From Meridianimarinicoccus roseus (lineage in GTDB: Bacteria > Pseudomonadota > Alphaproteobacteria > Rhodobacterales > Rhodobacteraceae): a stretch of DNA of 64,000 bases. Below are positions 63,517-64,000 of the stretch, piece by piece. Below the pieces are notes generated by a model, which worked only from the letters and a program-made list of their open reading frames with translations, had not been told where the DNA came from and made no database searches. The translations under genes and the position numbers were made by a program. The stretch's first letter is position 1; each line of letters starts with the position of its first letter. Where the stretch lies: NCBI RefSeq assembly GCF_003172915.1, contig NZ_QGKU01000048.1, positions 62,001-126,000 on the forward strand, in the 5' to 3' direction.

Positions 63517-64000
63517 TCAGTTCAGCGCGATGCCGCCGTCGGGCAGGTAGGCATCGGTGAAATAGAGCGACGCATCGGGCGTGGTCTGGAATTCGAAGGT
63601 TTCGGCAAGCTGCGACAGCGATTTCTCGAACCGCGCGGCGTCGATGTTGCCCATCCCGTTTTCCATCACGTAGGGCGTCATCACGTTGGCATCGAGCGCG
63701 AGTTGCAGGCGGCGGGTTTCCAGTGCCGCATCGCCGGCGGGATTGCGTTCAAGCAGTTGTGCGACGGCGGCCTCGGGATCGGCGATGGCGTCCTTCCAGC
63801 CCGCGCCGACGGCGGCGATGAAGCCTTTCACCGCGTCGGGGTTCGCGGCCGCGAAGTCGGTGTTCACGATGATCGCGTTGCCGTAAAGCGCAAGCCCGTG
63901 ATCGGCCATCAGGATGGTGGAGATGTCATCCTCGGGCACGCCGAGCCGCACGAGGTTGAGGTAGCTGGAGAAGTTGAACCCGGTCACGGCGTCCACCTTG
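63517..64000 (-). CDS. NMT1/THI5-type ABC binding protein (partial)
   Basis: The C-terminal 160 or so residues of a periplasmic binding protein are visible; the N-terminus is beyond the right edge. VDAVTGFNFSSYLNLVRLG, NAIIVNTDFAAANPDAVKGFIAAVGAGWKDAIADPEAAV and ETRRLQLALDANVMTPYVMENGMGNID are typical of NMT1-like proteins that bind pyrimidine precursors, sulfonates or aromatic compounds. It is the first gene of the importer operon with the ATPase and permease. The ligand cannot be named. Confidence 0.88.
   Translation of the reverse strand, partial: KVDAVTGFNFSSYLNLVRLGVPEDDISTILMADHGLALYGNAIIVNTDFAAANPDAVKGFIAAVGAGWKDAIADPEAAVAQLLERNPAGDAALETRRLQLALDANVMTPYVMENGMGNIDAARFEKSLSQLAETFEFQTTPDASLYFTDAYLPDGGIALN

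Noticed and set aside
1-64000. Search for tRNA, rRNA, CRISPR arrays, insertion sequences and prophage genes
   Set aside because: No cloverleaf, rRNA core, regularly spaced 20-40 nt repeat, transposase or phage structural gene was seen. The only regular arrays are the 11-bp units, which are too short for CRISPR.

Overview
The window reads as a chromosomal segment of a high-GC alphaproteobacterium of the order Rhodobacterales. The evidence is the mix of alphaproteobacterial cell-cycle genes (SciP, a CtrA-type regulator, MipZ, TrcR/DUF1013), a VPLPA-CTERM-like tail on a secreted peroxidase, split b/b' ATP synthase subunits, and the orders ffh-rpsP-rimM-trmD-rplS-rpmE and recR-ybaB-dnaX-ffs. No tRNA, rRNA, insertion sequence, prophage or CRISPR array was recognised. 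The one RNA gene is the small SRP RNA.

Layout. 1-13 kb: hrpB bracketed by copies of a structured dispersed repeat, then meaB and a DMT exporter, rpmB, a copper-handling pair (DUF2946-like and PCuAC), a sirtuin, an LMW phosphatase, and tlpA/argH with two small lipoproteins. 13-24 kb: a BciB-like iron-sulfur reductase, then an oligopeptide ABC transporter locus with two paralogous binding proteins and an embedded class 3 lipase. 24-33 kb: a LysR/oxidoreductase pair, a class III aminotransferase, a TAXI-TRAP uptake system with a UspA protein, and an AI-2E-family transporter. 33-45 kb: mipZ, the peroxidase, the minus-strand SRP/ribosome operon from ffh to rpmE, then sciP with a CtrA-like regulator whose receiver domain looks degenerate, and two paralogous repeat-containing secreted proteins. 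45-49 kb: the F0 ATP synthase operon with a clear promoter and terminator. 49-60 kb: DNA repair (Ada-like, nth), small metabolic genes, trcR, recR-ybaB-dnaX and ffs. 60.7-61.6 kb: an AT-richer insert encoding a HEPN-like protein. 61.7-64 kb: an NMT1-type ABC importer that runs off the window.

Most genes are ordinary housekeeping and transport. The signals that ordinary annotation does not explain are: (i) two arrays of 11-bp CATATGA units, with a GANTC site in every second unit, lying upstream of the minus-strand aroQ-rpsP operon and of ffs; (ii) the CtrA-type regulator that keeps Asp51 but lacks the acidic pair and the conserved lysine; (iii) a roughly 80-nt dispersed element with two or three hairpins whose stems vary while its linkers are conserved; (iv) the HEPN-like gene in a compositionally foreign patch; and (v) the paired secreted repeat proteins beside the CtrA-like gene.
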